This document shows positions 1 through 9,373 of a stretch of DNA of 64,000 nucleotides, in pieces; the stretch's first letter is position 1; every line of letters starts with the position of its first letter. The position numbers were made by a program, and so were the translations under genes. Below the pieces are notes generated by a model that had not been told where the DNA came from, did no database searches, and worked only from the letters and a program-made list of their open reading frames with translations. The stretch covers positions 62,001-126,000 of the forward strand of contig JAITFZ010000014.1 in assembly GCA_031280965.1 (NCBI GenBank). The letters are read 5' to 3'. This stretch comes from Oscillospiraceae bacterium. GTDB lineage: Bacteria > Bacillota > Clostridia > Oscillospirales > Ruminococcaceae.

Positions 1-715
1 CCGCCGCCGAGTTCAGCATATCTTTGTTCTTGTCGAACAGAACAATGTAATAAAATGCCTTTACAACCTTTTCCTTCATGTTTATGTGTTTAAGTTCTTC
101 TATGCGGTCGCGGATAACCGTAACGCGACATTCATATTCATAGTCGCTGAAAAGCCCGTTTTTATACGATTTCTCAAGCTGTTGTAATTTCTTTTCCTCG
201 GACGCTATACAACTGTCGAAGTTAACGGGACGGTCAAGTTTAACAAGATTTACCATCATATCGCCGGAACTGCGGAGAATTGAACCCATCACGCGCTCGA
301 TAATGTTATTCTGCTTCATCTCACTGTAGAAGCGGAATTCCACAGACGGAACCTCAATTACCCTTGCGTAATACTCGCCGTTGTATTCAATAAAGCCGTC
401 TTTTATACCTGTGAACGGCGTTATATCGCGAACATCGCTTCCTTTTTTAGTGCTGTTTTTTACAAAGGTTCTGCGAACCGTCAGGTGCTTCAGCAAATTT
501 AAAATCAACATATATGTTCTGTCCGAATCAAGCTTCACAAACATCAAGCCGAAAAATCCGAGTACACCTAACATCATCCAGTATCTTCCGGGTATGTTCG
601 ATGTGAACAAAAACACCTCGATAGTGACGCCGATTAATCCGATAATCGCGTCGGGTAAATCGATATTCTTGAAAAACTCCATTCTTACACGCGTTTGTTT
701 TGGTATAATACGCAT
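1..715 (-). CDS. Conjugal transfer ATPase, PrgI-like N-terminus fused to VirB4/TraE-type protein (3' part outside window)
   Basis: Open frame on minus strand from ATG at 715 to the window edge, absent from the ORF track: MRIIPKQTRVRMEFFKNIDLPDAIIGLIGVTIEVFLFTSNIPGRYWMMLGVLGFFGLMFVKLDSDRTYMLILNLLKHL...; two TM segments then VirB4-like N-terminal region; adjacent to T4SS genes. Confidence 0.65.
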   Translation of the reverse strand, partial: MRIIPKQTRVRMEFFKNIDLPDAIIGLIGVTIEVFLFTSNIPGRYWMMLGVLGFFGLMFVKLDSDRTYMLILNLLKHLTVRRTFVKNSTKKGSDVRDITPFTGIKDGFIEYNGEYYARVIEVPSVEFRFYSEMKQNNIIERVMGSILRSSGDMMVNLVKLDRPVNFDSCIASEEKKLQQLEKSYKNGLFSDYEYECRVTVIRDRIEELKHINMKEKVVKAFYYIVLFDKNKDMLNSAA

Positions 716-744
716 TTGGTATATCCTCCGTTATTTATTATTCG

Positions 745-1455
745 TTATATTTTATTTGCGAGCGACTTGCTTAATCCGTCAAGCAAACCCGAATCGGTAA
801 AGTGTCTTATCACAAGCGTTTTCCCGATTTCTTCCGATGATATAAAAACCCCCGCGAATTGTAACGCCCAGCCTATTATAAAAAGCAGAAGTATTCCGTG
901 GAGCAGTCCTGCGCCTATTCCGCCGAGAGTGTCAAGCAGGTTCAAGCCCGGCAGTCTGAACATTCTCGAAGTGAAGTGCGCGGCGAATTCAAGAGCGGCT
1001 CTCAATAATATAAAACCGAATATGAACAGCCCCGAAAATGCCACAGTTCTGCATAAAGTTGAAATCATTGCGGTTCGCAGGGATACCCCCGCTTCCTGAA
1101 CCTTATTAGTGATTGCGGAAACAATCACGTTATCCTCACCGCCTGAAAAGCCGAGATTTTTCACCGCTTCCTGTGTTGCCGCCGAAAGCTTTTCGCCCGA
1201 TAAAGCAGACATATCCGGAAGCATATCGTTGCCGACTGCGGCGGCGTTCAGCACCTCGTTTATTGTGGGTGCAAGATTATCCTCAAGCACGTTTGAAACC
1301 ACGGGAGTGAACGCAGTGGCGATTCCCCACGCCGCACCTATTGAAACAACAGTGATGACTATACCCGCCACGGTGAGTATCAGCCCTTTGCGCCATCCGT
1401 ACAGTACAGAAGACACGATAATCACCAGCGCAACTATATCAAGTACTATATACAT
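745..1455 (-). CDS. CvpA-like multi-pass membrane protein
   Basis: ORF 236 aa; N-term MYIVLDIVALVIIVSSVLYGWRKGLI typical of CvpA-type proteins; several TM segments. Confidence 0.55.
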   Translation of the reverse strand: MYIVLDIVALVIIVSSVLYGWRKGLILTVAGIVITVVSIGAAWGIATAFTPVVSNVLEDNLAPTINEVLNAAAVGNDMLPDMSALSGEKLSAATQEAVKNLGFSGGEDNVIVSAITNKVQEAGVSLRTAMISTLCRTVAFSGLFIFGFILLRAALEFAAHFTSRMFRLPGLNLLDTLGGIGAGLLHGILLLFIIGWALQFAGVFISSEEIGKTLVIRHFTDSGLLDGLSKSLANKI

Positions 1456-1475
1456 AAAAACACCTTCTTGCCTTA

Positions 1476-2690
1476 TTACATTCCGGCATCGCCGAACGAA
1501 CTCCCGATGCCGCCACCACCGCCGAGCGAACCGCCGCCACTGTCACCGCCGGACGAACTGTCACCGCCGGACGAACTGTCGCCGCCGGAACCAATTTTTC
1601 CCAAAGATTCTTTTCCTTTTTTCCCAATATCATTGGCAATAGACGCAACGCCGGTAACAGACGCTTTAACAGCGCTTTTGGCAAATCCGACACCGGTTCC
1701 CACCGCTAAACCTATTACAAGCTTATCATCACTTTCAATACCCGGAGCGATTATTTTCACTATCATTCCCGCCGATTTATAAGCTCCGTATATACTGCCG
1801 AAAAGAAGCAGGCACTTCAGTGCGGCATCGCCGGCGCTGTTTGTGACTAAGGCTATATCCGATACAAGGAAAGGCATGAGAATGTAAGTAATGATTTTAA
1901 CGGAAATAAGCAGGGAAAATCCTGAAATCATCTTTCCGAAAAGCGCCCTGCGCCAGACTTTATACTTTTCGCCGCCGTCTAAAACAATTGACGAAACGAA
2001 AAAGGGTGAAACAATATAAAGCACGATTAGCATAAATATTTTGAGAATTAAAATAAACAGAATGAGAACGTATGTGATAATCAGCGCAATCCCTAAAAAA
2101 ATACCGAGGGCTATATGGATTCGGCTAACTTCAAGATTTCTTTGTACGACAGTTTCATTAGTATAATCAAGCTGTCCCGAAGCGAATCTGTCTATGGTTG
2201 CAGCAGTCGTGCCCGCACCCGCACCAAAAGCGGATAATCTCGGTCTTTCCAATACGGCATCTTTTGCCGTCAGCGCGAATATGACAGTGTCCGTTCTGTA
2301 ACCGCCGTGCGCCAAATCGAAAAGTTCATCGGTTTTGTTCATTACCATCGGTACAACCTGCAAAAGCGTGATAATCATCAGCGGCGTGATAAAAAACATC
2401 AGCAACGTTCTTCCGATTTGCCCGAGCGTCATGCCGATGGATTTATCCACCTTTAAGTCAGCCGCTTTCCGCGTAACGGTAATCATTGAGAAAAACAAAG
2501 CCAAAGCTATGCCTATAACCGTTACGCCCCAAAACACCACAGATACCGGCGATTGTAAAAACAGCAAATCGTAGAGCGAAACCGGTCTGCCTCTATAAAT
2601 GACGGGTTTAATCCCTGCGAAAATATCGAAAGCGCCCTTAACCTGATTAAGCCCGGAAAGGATAGCGACATATACTCTGTACCAAAACAT
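1476..2690 (-). CDS. VirB6/TrbL-like T4SS multi-pass membrane protein with Gly/Ser/Asp-rich C-terminal tail
   Basis: ORF 404 aa; block VFWGVTVIGIALALFFSMITVTRKAADLKV parallels the two neighbouring VirB6-like ORFs; low-complexity tail SSGGDSSSGGDSGGGSLGGGGG. Confidence 0.65.
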   Translation of the reverse strand: MFWYRVYVAILSGLNQVKGAFDIFAGIKPVIYRGRPVSLYDLLFLQSPVSVVFWGVTVIGIALALFFSMITVTRKAADLKVDKSIGMTLGQIGRTLLMFFITPLMIITLLQVVPMVMNKTDELFDLAHGGYRTDTVIFALTAKDAVLERPRLSAFGAGAGTTAATIDRFASGQLDYTNETVVQRNLEVSRIHIALGIFLGIALIITYVLILFILILKIFMLIVLYIVSPFFVSSIVLDGGEKYKVWRRALFGKMISGFSLLISVKIITYILMPFLVSDIALVTNSAGDAALKCLLLFGSIYGAYKSAGMIVKIIAPGIESDDKLVIGLAVGTGVGFAKSAVKASVTGVASIANDIGKKGKESLGKIGSGGDSSSGGDSSSGGDSGGGSLGGGGGIGSSFGDAGM

Positions 2691-2692
2691 AA

Positions 2693-5600
2693 CTACATAT
2701 CCCCGCTTTCCGTAATATTGCCTTTGTTTTCAGCCGGGTTTTTCGTATCGCCGCCACCGATACCTCCGCCGCTGAAAGCTTTGCCTATGCCGCCCATATC
2801 GCCCACGTCGGCGCCCATGCTTGCCATGCCTTTTATACCTTTTGCAACGCCGACAACTCCGTCTGCAATATCGCCCATAATGTTGCCGCCGCCGTTATCT
2901 TTGCCTAAGTTTTCCAACTTATTGCTCACTTTGCTTCCCACCGTATCAATTGCCGCAGTAAGCATTTTTTCTGAACCGGGTGCGCCCGCCATCATAGCCG
3001 TTGCTGACAGCGCCGCTTTCGTGGTGTCTTTTGCCACGTCTACTGCCATTGCCGCGCCCCCGCCTACGGTAGCCATGACCCATCCCGCAGTGCCTTTTTC
3101 TCCTTCGCCCGCATCGCTGTTTACGAGCGATGATACAAGTGAATGAGATTTATAAACAGCATAGATTCCGCCAAGACAAAGGAGCAGTTTTAATAGATAG
3201 TCAGCCACATTATTGTTATGCATTTTGAATCCGGGGTCTAATATAACCGGCAGAAGGAGAATGAGAATCTTGAAAGTAATCAAACTTCCGAAGCCCATAA
3301 TCAATGTGCCTATGAACTTTTCGCGCCATTCCTTAAATGCTTTTCCGTCGTCAAGCGGAATCGTTGCAGTGAAGAAAGGCGAAACTATATAAAGCATTAT
3401 TAAATCGAAAATGCGCCTTATAAACACGAACATTACCAACACCATCATAGCTACCATAAACCAGGCAGTCAAAGCAACGATAAGTAAATTTCCGTGCGAC
3501 ACCAACTTGATAAAATCAAAATCCCTTTGCAAATTAGTGTACGCAGCACCCAAATCCGAGAACCTTCCCTTTTCACCGTACAGATACTGCTCTTTGAGTA
3601 TTTCATTCATCTCGGTTTTGCGTTCAAGGGTCATCCCCGTCCTATTCATCCGTTCGATTGAAATTGATACGCCTTTTCCTATAAGATAGTTGCCCTCTGT
3701 ATTTAATACATAATCTTTAAGCACTTTTCTTTCGCCGGGAAGCATGACGGCTTCGGGGGTTACAGCCGAATAGAATACCGCACCCGTAAAATTAACATCT
3801 CTGCCGTCCGAGCCGAAGAGCGCGTTGCTCGTTTGCCGCAGGACTACGCTTGATAAGCTAACCGACGCAAGGACAAAGAAAGGTATGATAAGGAACGTCA
3901 GCATCGACTTTCCGACAAGTTTTAAAACCTTGCTCACCGGCTTTTGCAATTCAAAGTCGCCCATTGAGCGCAGAACCTCATAAATTGAAAACAAAATACA
4001 AAGCACTATACATATAAGGGTTATACCCCAAAATACAGCGGTTACTGTTTTGTTGCTGAGGAAATATTCGAGCAGGGACATGGTTTTGGTTACTGTGGGG
4101 TGATTCTGTGCGGCAATTTGGTCTTCTGCGTCATAGTAATCCATTTTCGCGGAATATATCGATAAATCCCTTACGTCAAGAATTCCTTCGTGTATCGCTT
4201 CCGCAAGATACCTGTACATGCTGTCGCTTCCGAAAACCTGCAAGTTCTCTAAACTCGCGTAATTTTTCATTTGGAGAGCAATATTGACACCTAAATGATA
4301 ACGCATGGGGTCATTGTAAGGCAGGTCGGGGTTTGCTATTATGTCTACGTTGTTTTGTAAAAAGTCCACCCACAAAAGATTTGCCGGATAAAACGCCATC
4401 AAAACCATGTTATTGTCAAATTCTTCATCGGAAAAAGCATCATCTTCCCGATTAATTAATTCCGACAGACTTGTAGCGAATTCTATGCTTTCGCCTTCGT
4501 CTGTATAGTCATCTTCAAAACCGCTCATGCCGTAGCTGAGGTAGTAAAGAATATCATTTATACTGCTGCCGTATGAAATAAAGAAGTCATCAGCGAAGTT
4601 GCCGGGCATAAAATACCTTGCGAGCTGAAGCTGTTCTTCAGTAAGCATACCGTCATCTTCGTTCATGGCAGTTATGCCGGTTAATGTCAGCAGGTCGTCT
4701 TCATCTATACGCCTTATTAAAAGCGAAAACCTGAATTTCATTTGTTCCGTTATGTTCTGCCTGATGTAGTGCGACTTCATCGCTTCCAAAACCGCCGTCA
4801 AGTCTCCGTCAAAATCACGCACAAGCCGCATATCTATACCGAGGTCGTGCAGATTATTTTCCAATAAGTCAAGTCGCAAAACACTCAATGCGTCATCGGG
4901 ATTAGCTTCAAGTTCAGTCAGCTCTTTTTTCATGGCGTCAAACGCTTCCGTGAACCTTGCTTCGGGGCTGTCTTCGGGGAGAGCGCTGTATAATAAATCG
5001 CCGAGATTTACGCCTAACGCAGCAAGGGCGTTTCGCGCCGCCGCTCTTTCTTCCGCAACAGTATAATACTCGCTTAAATCGCTGAATATTTCTCTTAGTC
5101 TGATTATTTCATTGCTTAAATCGGAATCTTTTAAATAATCGCCGCTTCTTATTATATCCTCGTTTATTTCAAGGTATAATAATGCGTTTTCGATTTGCTC
5201 TTTTCTCCCGTCATCGGAATTATTGTCAAGCTCTTGATTTAAAGCGCTCAAAGACGCTCGGAGCCTTACCATATAAGCACCGGGCGGAGCGGCAATCAAT
5301 TCACCGTCTGCCAAATAATCAAGCGCTTGGGCAACATCGGAGCCTAAATTCAAGCCGTAGTTATTTTGCAGGCTTTCAATCGCATCATAAACTTCATCTG
5401 TGCTTATGTATAAACGCAGAATACCTAAATATTCCTCAAAAGGCGTACCGAGATAAGGCCCGTATTTAAGAAAATCGTTAAAATTTATATAAAGCACATT
5501 CAAAAGCTGTATGATTTCCGCTAACTGCACTTCATCGGCAGAGTGAATCACATCAGTAAAATCACTGAATACTTTTGAAATTGATTCGGGTATTTCCGTG

Positions 5601-6853
5601 ACGTTGCCGATTCCGGTATCGGGAATACCGGAGCCTTCGGTATTGTCATTATCGGTGCCATCGCTGATAAATCTGCTGCTACCGTGACTGTTATGGTCAA
5701 AATACCACTCTACCATATATCTGTTTCCGTTTAAATGCGGATTAAATAAATCGGTTTCGTAATCTTCCGCGAACATAGAGCTGATATGAATATCCCGTCT
5801 GTTGAACTCATTAGGATAAAATGTGCGTTTTCCGTCGAAAGATACTATAGAGTGTACTTCTAATACATGCTCAACGGTTTCTAAATCCATTACGTTTGTC
5901 GGGTCGGTAAGTCTTTTGAGTTCAGCATAATTTTCTGCGTTCGGGTTATTACGAAGATAATTAAGCCGCTCTTCAAAATAATTCTGATTCAGAAAACCTC
6001 TGTTATAAGCATCTAAAAACAACAGCCTGCATAAACGCTCATACTCTTCCTGCGCTATGCTGTCGAGTGTTCTTATATTAGATTCACTTTCGTCGTCGGT
6101 TAAAATTTCTTCGCTCACGTCAAGACCGTGAGATGAAAACATATCGGTGTTGAGGAGTTCATCCAAATACTGAATATTAATTGAATAGGTTTCCAAAACG
6201 ACATAGTTTTCTTCACTGTAACTGTGCGCGGGACGAAGCAACTCGTTTTCATCGTCCGAGGCAAGGTATCTTCTTTTAATTTGATATTCCGAAGCCGGAG
6301 GTAAATCTACAGCAGCTATATCGGCGGGCGTAAGCCCTTCGCCGACCTTGCTCCTCGTTACAATAGCATCGGCAAGCAACTTATACATTCGGTCACTGCC
6401 GAAAGGTATTTCGTTTTCTTCAAAAAACGCACGGACATGCGGGGTGTAACGGTCGGGGGAGTTTATATTTAAATTCGGGTGCAAAACAATAGTGCTGTTG
6501 GAATTTATATACATGCGCCACGAGTCAAACCACAGACGCTCGGCTTCCGAATCCGCGCCTACGGCGGGGCAAGGCAGAAGCGGAGCCGACATTCCGTTAA
6601 TACGGGCAGGCTCGGAAGTAAATAAAGGGTCTGCCGCCGTTACAATACTCAAAGGCTGAACGCCTGTAAAAATATCAACCGCAGTCATAATCTGACTAAT
6701 CAGAAAAAGAGGTATGACAATCAACGTCATTAAAATTTTTTCTATAATATCCGACAAAGAAGGCAGTATAATTCCGACAACAATTCTGGCAATGCCATAC
6801 ATAAAGAGGTCTTTAGCTATATTGACATATTTGCCAATGGTAACTTCATACAT
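2693..6853 (-). CDS. Extended VirB6/TrbL-like T4SS protein (1386 aa) with a large non-TM insertion
   Basis: Shared block VFWGITLICIVLCILFSIYEVLRSMGDFELQKPVSKVLKLVGKSMLTFLIIPFF and C-terminal TM core; Gly-rich tail. Confidence 0.65.
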   Translation of the reverse strand: MYEVTIGKYVNIAKDLFMYGIARIVVGIILPSLSDIIEKILMTLIVIPLFLISQIMTAVDIFTGVQPLSIVTAADPLFTSEPARINGMSAPLLPCPAVGADSEAERLWFDSWRMYINSNSTIVLHPNLNINSPDRYTPHVRAFFEENEIPFGSDRMYKLLADAIVTRSKVGEGLTPADIAAVDLPPASEYQIKRRYLASDDENELLRPAHSYSEENYVVLETYSINIQYLDELLNTDMFSSHGLDVSEEILTDDESESNIRTLDSIAQEEYERLCRLLFLDAYNRGFLNQNYFEERLNYLRNNPNAENYAELKRLTDPTNVMDLETVEHVLEVHSIVSFDGKRTFYPNEFNRRDIHISSMFAEDYETDLFNPHLNGNRYMVEWYFDHNSHGSSRFISDGTDNDNTEGSGIPDTGIGNVTEIPESISKVFSDFTDVIHSADEVQLAEIIQLLNVLYINFNDFLKYGPYLGTPFEEYLGILRLYISTDEVYDAIESLQNNYGLNLGSDVAQALDYLADGELIAAPPGAYMVRLRASLSALNQELDNNSDDGRKEQIENALLYLEINEDIIRSGDYLKDSDLSNEIIRLREIFSDLSEYYTVAEERAAARNALAALGVNLGDLLYSALPEDSPEARFTEAFDAMKKELTELEANPDDALSVLRLDLLENNLHDLGIDMRLVRDFDGDLTAVLEAMKSHYIRQNITEQMKFRFSLLIRRIDEDDLLTLTGITAMNEDDGMLTEEQLQLARYFMPGNFADDFFISYGSSINDILYYLSYGMSGFEDDYTDEGESIEFATSLSELINREDDAFSDEEFDNNMVLMAFYPANLLWVDFLQNNVDIIANPDLPYNDPMRYHLGVNIALQMKNYASLENLQVFGSDSMYRYLAEAIHEGILDVRDLSIYSAKMDYYDAEDQIAAQNHPTVTKTMSLLEYFLSNKTVTAVFWGITLICIVLCILFSIYEVLRSMGDFELQKPVSKVLKLVGKSMLTFLIIPFFVLASVSLSSVVLRQTSNALFGSDGRDVNFTGAVFYSAVTPEAVMLPGERKVLKDYVLNTEGNYLIGKGVSISIERMNRTGMTLERKTEMNEILKEQYLYGEKGRFSDLGAAYTNLQRDFDFIKLVSHGNLLIVALTAWFMVAMMVLVMFVFIRRIFDLIMLYIVSPFFTATIPLDDGKAFKEWREKFIGTLIMGFGSLITFKILILLLPVILDPGFKMHNNNVADYLLKLLLCLGGIYAVYKSHSLVSSLVNSDAGEGEKGTAGWVMATVGGGAAMAVDVAKDTTKAALSATAMMAGAPGSEKMLTAAIDTVGSKVSNKLENLGKDNGGGNIMGDIADGVVGVAKGIKGMASMGADVGDMGGIGKAFSGGGIGGGDTKNPAENKGNITESGDM

Positions 6854-6916
6854 AATTCTGAGGAATTTTTTTATGAAAGCAACCGCCTCCTTCTACTTTA
6901 TTTGCTGTTTCCGGTT

Positions 6917-8824
6917 TTATAAGTTCTGTGACTTATTAGTTGTATCCGGTTCGGCGCCGCTCACGGTCGGACCGCTAAAAACATCTGCAAGCGGACTCAG
7001 CGAAGGCATCATTGTATTCGGCGCATTCGGTTCGCCCGATGCACTCGGAGCCGAGAACGGTCTTCCCGCAGTTGTCTTAATAATGTCTATAATTGAAAGC
7101 GCATCGCCGAGACCTCCTCCCGGGCTTCCGCCCGAATCTCCGTCGCCCTTCATTTTCGTCGTGTCGCCGGAACTATCGCCGCCAAGACCCATAGCGCCCA
7201 TGCCGCCTTTTGAATCGCCATCGCCGCCACCGAGACCCATAAAGCCCATCATATTACCGCCTCCGCCGCCACCCATGAAGCCCATCATGCCACCACCACC
7301 GCCGGCGCCGCTCATAGAAAGCGCAGGATTCTTATTTGTGGAACCGTCACCCCCGTCCTTGCCACCATCTTTGCCACCGTCTTTGCCGCCGCCGCCGAAT
7401 AATGAGCTTGCGCCGCTCTTGATTGTGCTTGCCGCGCCCTTAATTGTTTGCACGGGGTTGGAAAGACCGCCTACTATTGCTCCGCCCATAAACGCCGCCG
7501 CCGATGAATTTTCGGTGGACGCGCCCTGCGTTGAAACCAACGAAGAAATCATGGTATGCGATTTGTATGTAGCGTAAATACCGCCTATTATGAGCAGTGC
7601 TTTTAATATGCCGTCCGCTGCAGAGTTTGAATGAAGTTTTAACTCCGGGCTTAAAATCAGCGGCAACAAAAGCACGAACAGCTTCAATGTTATAATTGAA
7701 CCGAAGCCCGCGACAACTTTACCGATAAAAGCTTCCCGCCATCGTTTAAATCTTTCCCCGTCGTCAAGCGCCATAGGTGCGACGAAGAAAGGCGACACAA
7801 TGAACAGCACAAGCAGTTCATAAATTCGCTGTAGGAATATCATCAAAATCATTACTAACATAATTATTAAGAAAAATGACGCAATAACCATAACGTAATA
7901 ATTGCTGTTTGCTACCAGTTTCAAAATATTAAAATCATCCCTTATCTGCGTCATGTCGCTCCAGCTTATGCCTCTGCGTCCGCTCAGATACTGTTCATTG
8001 AGGAAATTAAACCGGTTCTGCAACTGTGCCTGATTAGCATTTCTTTGAATAGGCTTAAAATATACACGTCTTCCATCGGCTTCCCATGTTCCGCCGCCGC
8101 CTATGTGAGAGCCGTTTAAGTGGACGTGTTCCGGTTGCATCGCCGACATGAATATCGCCCCGGTAATTTTAGTGTTATAATTACCGCTGCCCGCGCCGTC
8201 GATTATAAAAGACGTCTGCCTTAAAACAAGCCCCGCTAAGTTAATGGAAGCTATGCACATAAAAGGGATTAAAAGGAATGTCAGCATGGCTTTTCCCGTT
8301 GAGCCGATAACCTTGCTGATTGGTCTTCTCAGTTCAAGGTCGCCCATTGAGCGTATTACGCCGATAATTGAAAATCCGAGACAAAGCGCGGCGGCAATGA
8401 TTGTTATACCCCAGAACGCCCTTGTTATTGCCGGCTGAGTAAAGAAGTAGTTAAAAATATTTGTCTGCGTGGCGGTGATGGAGGCGTTGATAGAGGCGAT
8501 GTTGGCTTGAAGCGTTTCGATAGTCCGGGCGGCGTTGATTGCCGCCGCAGACCCGGGGGTGGCGTTAGCAAGGGCTGTTTCGGCTATTCCGAGTTGTCTC
8601 ATAGCATTTGCGAGGGCGGGCGCCATTTCGGCATCGGCAGAAAGGTACGTGTTAACTCCGGAAAAAACATCTATCGCCTGAAACAGCAGGTCAGATAAAA
8701 ACAACGGTAAAACTAACCAAAACATTACAAAATGTTCCGCGATATTGAGTATAAAAGGCCAAACAGCATTCAATATTGAAGGCACTAATTTTTCAATAAT
8801 CCATGATATTATTGAGTTCAGCAT
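6917..8824 (-). CDS. VirB6/TrbL-like T4SS multi-pass membrane protein with Gly-rich tail
   Basis: ORF 635 aa; AFWGITIIAAALCLGFSIIGVIRSMGDLELRRPISKVIGSTGKAMLTFLLIPFM matches the 1386-aa neighbour; GGKDGGKDGGKDGG tail. Confidence 0.65.
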   Translation of the reverse strand: MLNSIISWIIEKLVPSILNAVWPFILNIAEHFVMFWLVLPLFLSDLLFQAIDVFSGVNTYLSADAEMAPALANAMRQLGIAETALANATPGSAAAINAARTIETLQANIASINASITATQTNIFNYFFTQPAITRAFWGITIIAAALCLGFSIIGVIRSMGDLELRRPISKVIGSTGKAMLTFLLIPFMCIASINLAGLVLRQTSFIIDGAGSGNYNTKITGAIFMSAMQPEHVHLNGSHIGGGGTWEADGRRVYFKPIQRNANQAQLQNRFNFLNEQYLSGRRGISWSDMTQIRDDFNILKLVANSNYYVMVIASFFLIIMLVMILMIFLQRIYELLVLFIVSPFFVAPMALDDGERFKRWREAFIGKVVAGFGSIITLKLFVLLLPLILSPELKLHSNSAADGILKALLIIGGIYATYKSHTMISSLVSTQGASTENSSAAAFMGGAIVGGLSNPVQTIKGAASTIKSGASSLFGGGGKDGGKDGGKDGGDGSTNKNPALSMSGAGGGGGMMGFMGGGGGGNMMGFMGLGGGDGDSKGGMGAMGLGGDSSGDTTKMKGDGDSGGSPGGGLGDALSIIDIIKTTAGRPFSAPSASGEPNAPNTMMPSLSPLADVFSGPTVSGAEPDTTNKSQNL

Positions 8825-8864
8825 AGATTTTTCCCCCGTTTACGTTCTCGTTTTCATTTTTTTA

Positions 8865-8987
8865 CGTAATTTTTAATATATTATCTTATATAAATTATAA
8901 TACATTAAAAATTACGCAAACTTGCTTCACAGGTTCGGGAATCCGTCCGCAAAAACAACTTTGTCAATACCGACGGATTCCGCACCT
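8865..8987. promoter_or_regulatory. Two consecutive inverted repeats in the virB2-like/virB6-like intergenic region
   Basis: 13-bp IR CGTAATTTTTAAT (8865-8877) / ATTAAAAATTACG (8904-8916); 10-bp IR GGAATCCGTC (8938-8947) / GACGGATTCC (8972-8981) with outer AGGT/ACCT pairing. Confidence 0.55.
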
Positions 8988-9002
8988 ATGAAAATTTCGG
9001 TT

Positions 9003-9302
9003 CTACTGCTCGCTTGCCCAGTCCGCCATAATCGGCAACCCTATTCTCAGAACTACTACTAATACGAAAATAAGCACAAAGCCTATTATGGCATTCTTCA
9101 GTGCGCTTTTCGCCTTTTCGCGGTCCTGCGGTTCATCGGCTTTTGCAAGCTTTAATCCTAAGAATATGCAGAAAATTGCGCCGATTGCGCCGACTATGGG
9201 AATAGCTATAGTAAATATAGTTTCCAGCAATTCTACTAATGGCGCTGCTACAGCTTCTAAATCGGGAGCGCCGGAAAGAAGCAGAGTATATAATTTGCCC
9301 AT
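9003..9302 (-). CDS. VirB2/TrbC-like pilin subunit
   Basis: ORF 99 aa, two TM segments (AIPIVGAIGAIFCIFLGLKLAKA; NAIIGFVLIFVLVVVLRIGL) in T4SS cluster. Confidence 0.6.
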   Translation of the reverse strand: MGKLYTLLLSGAPDLEAVAAPLVELLETIFTIAIPIVGAIGAIFCIFLGLKLAKADEPQDREKAKSALKNAIIGFVLIFVLVVVLRIGLPIMADWASEQ

Positions 9303-9373
9303 TCTATGTTATCCTCCTTTCGCAGTTAATTTGTTATATGTTTAAACCGTATGGTTTTAACACTATAATTAAC

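Noticed and set aside
6714-7577. 287-aa plus-strand Pro-rich ORF
   Set aside because: Antisense of the Gly/Asp-rich tail of the VirB6-like gene; Pro-rich composition follows from complementing Gly codons
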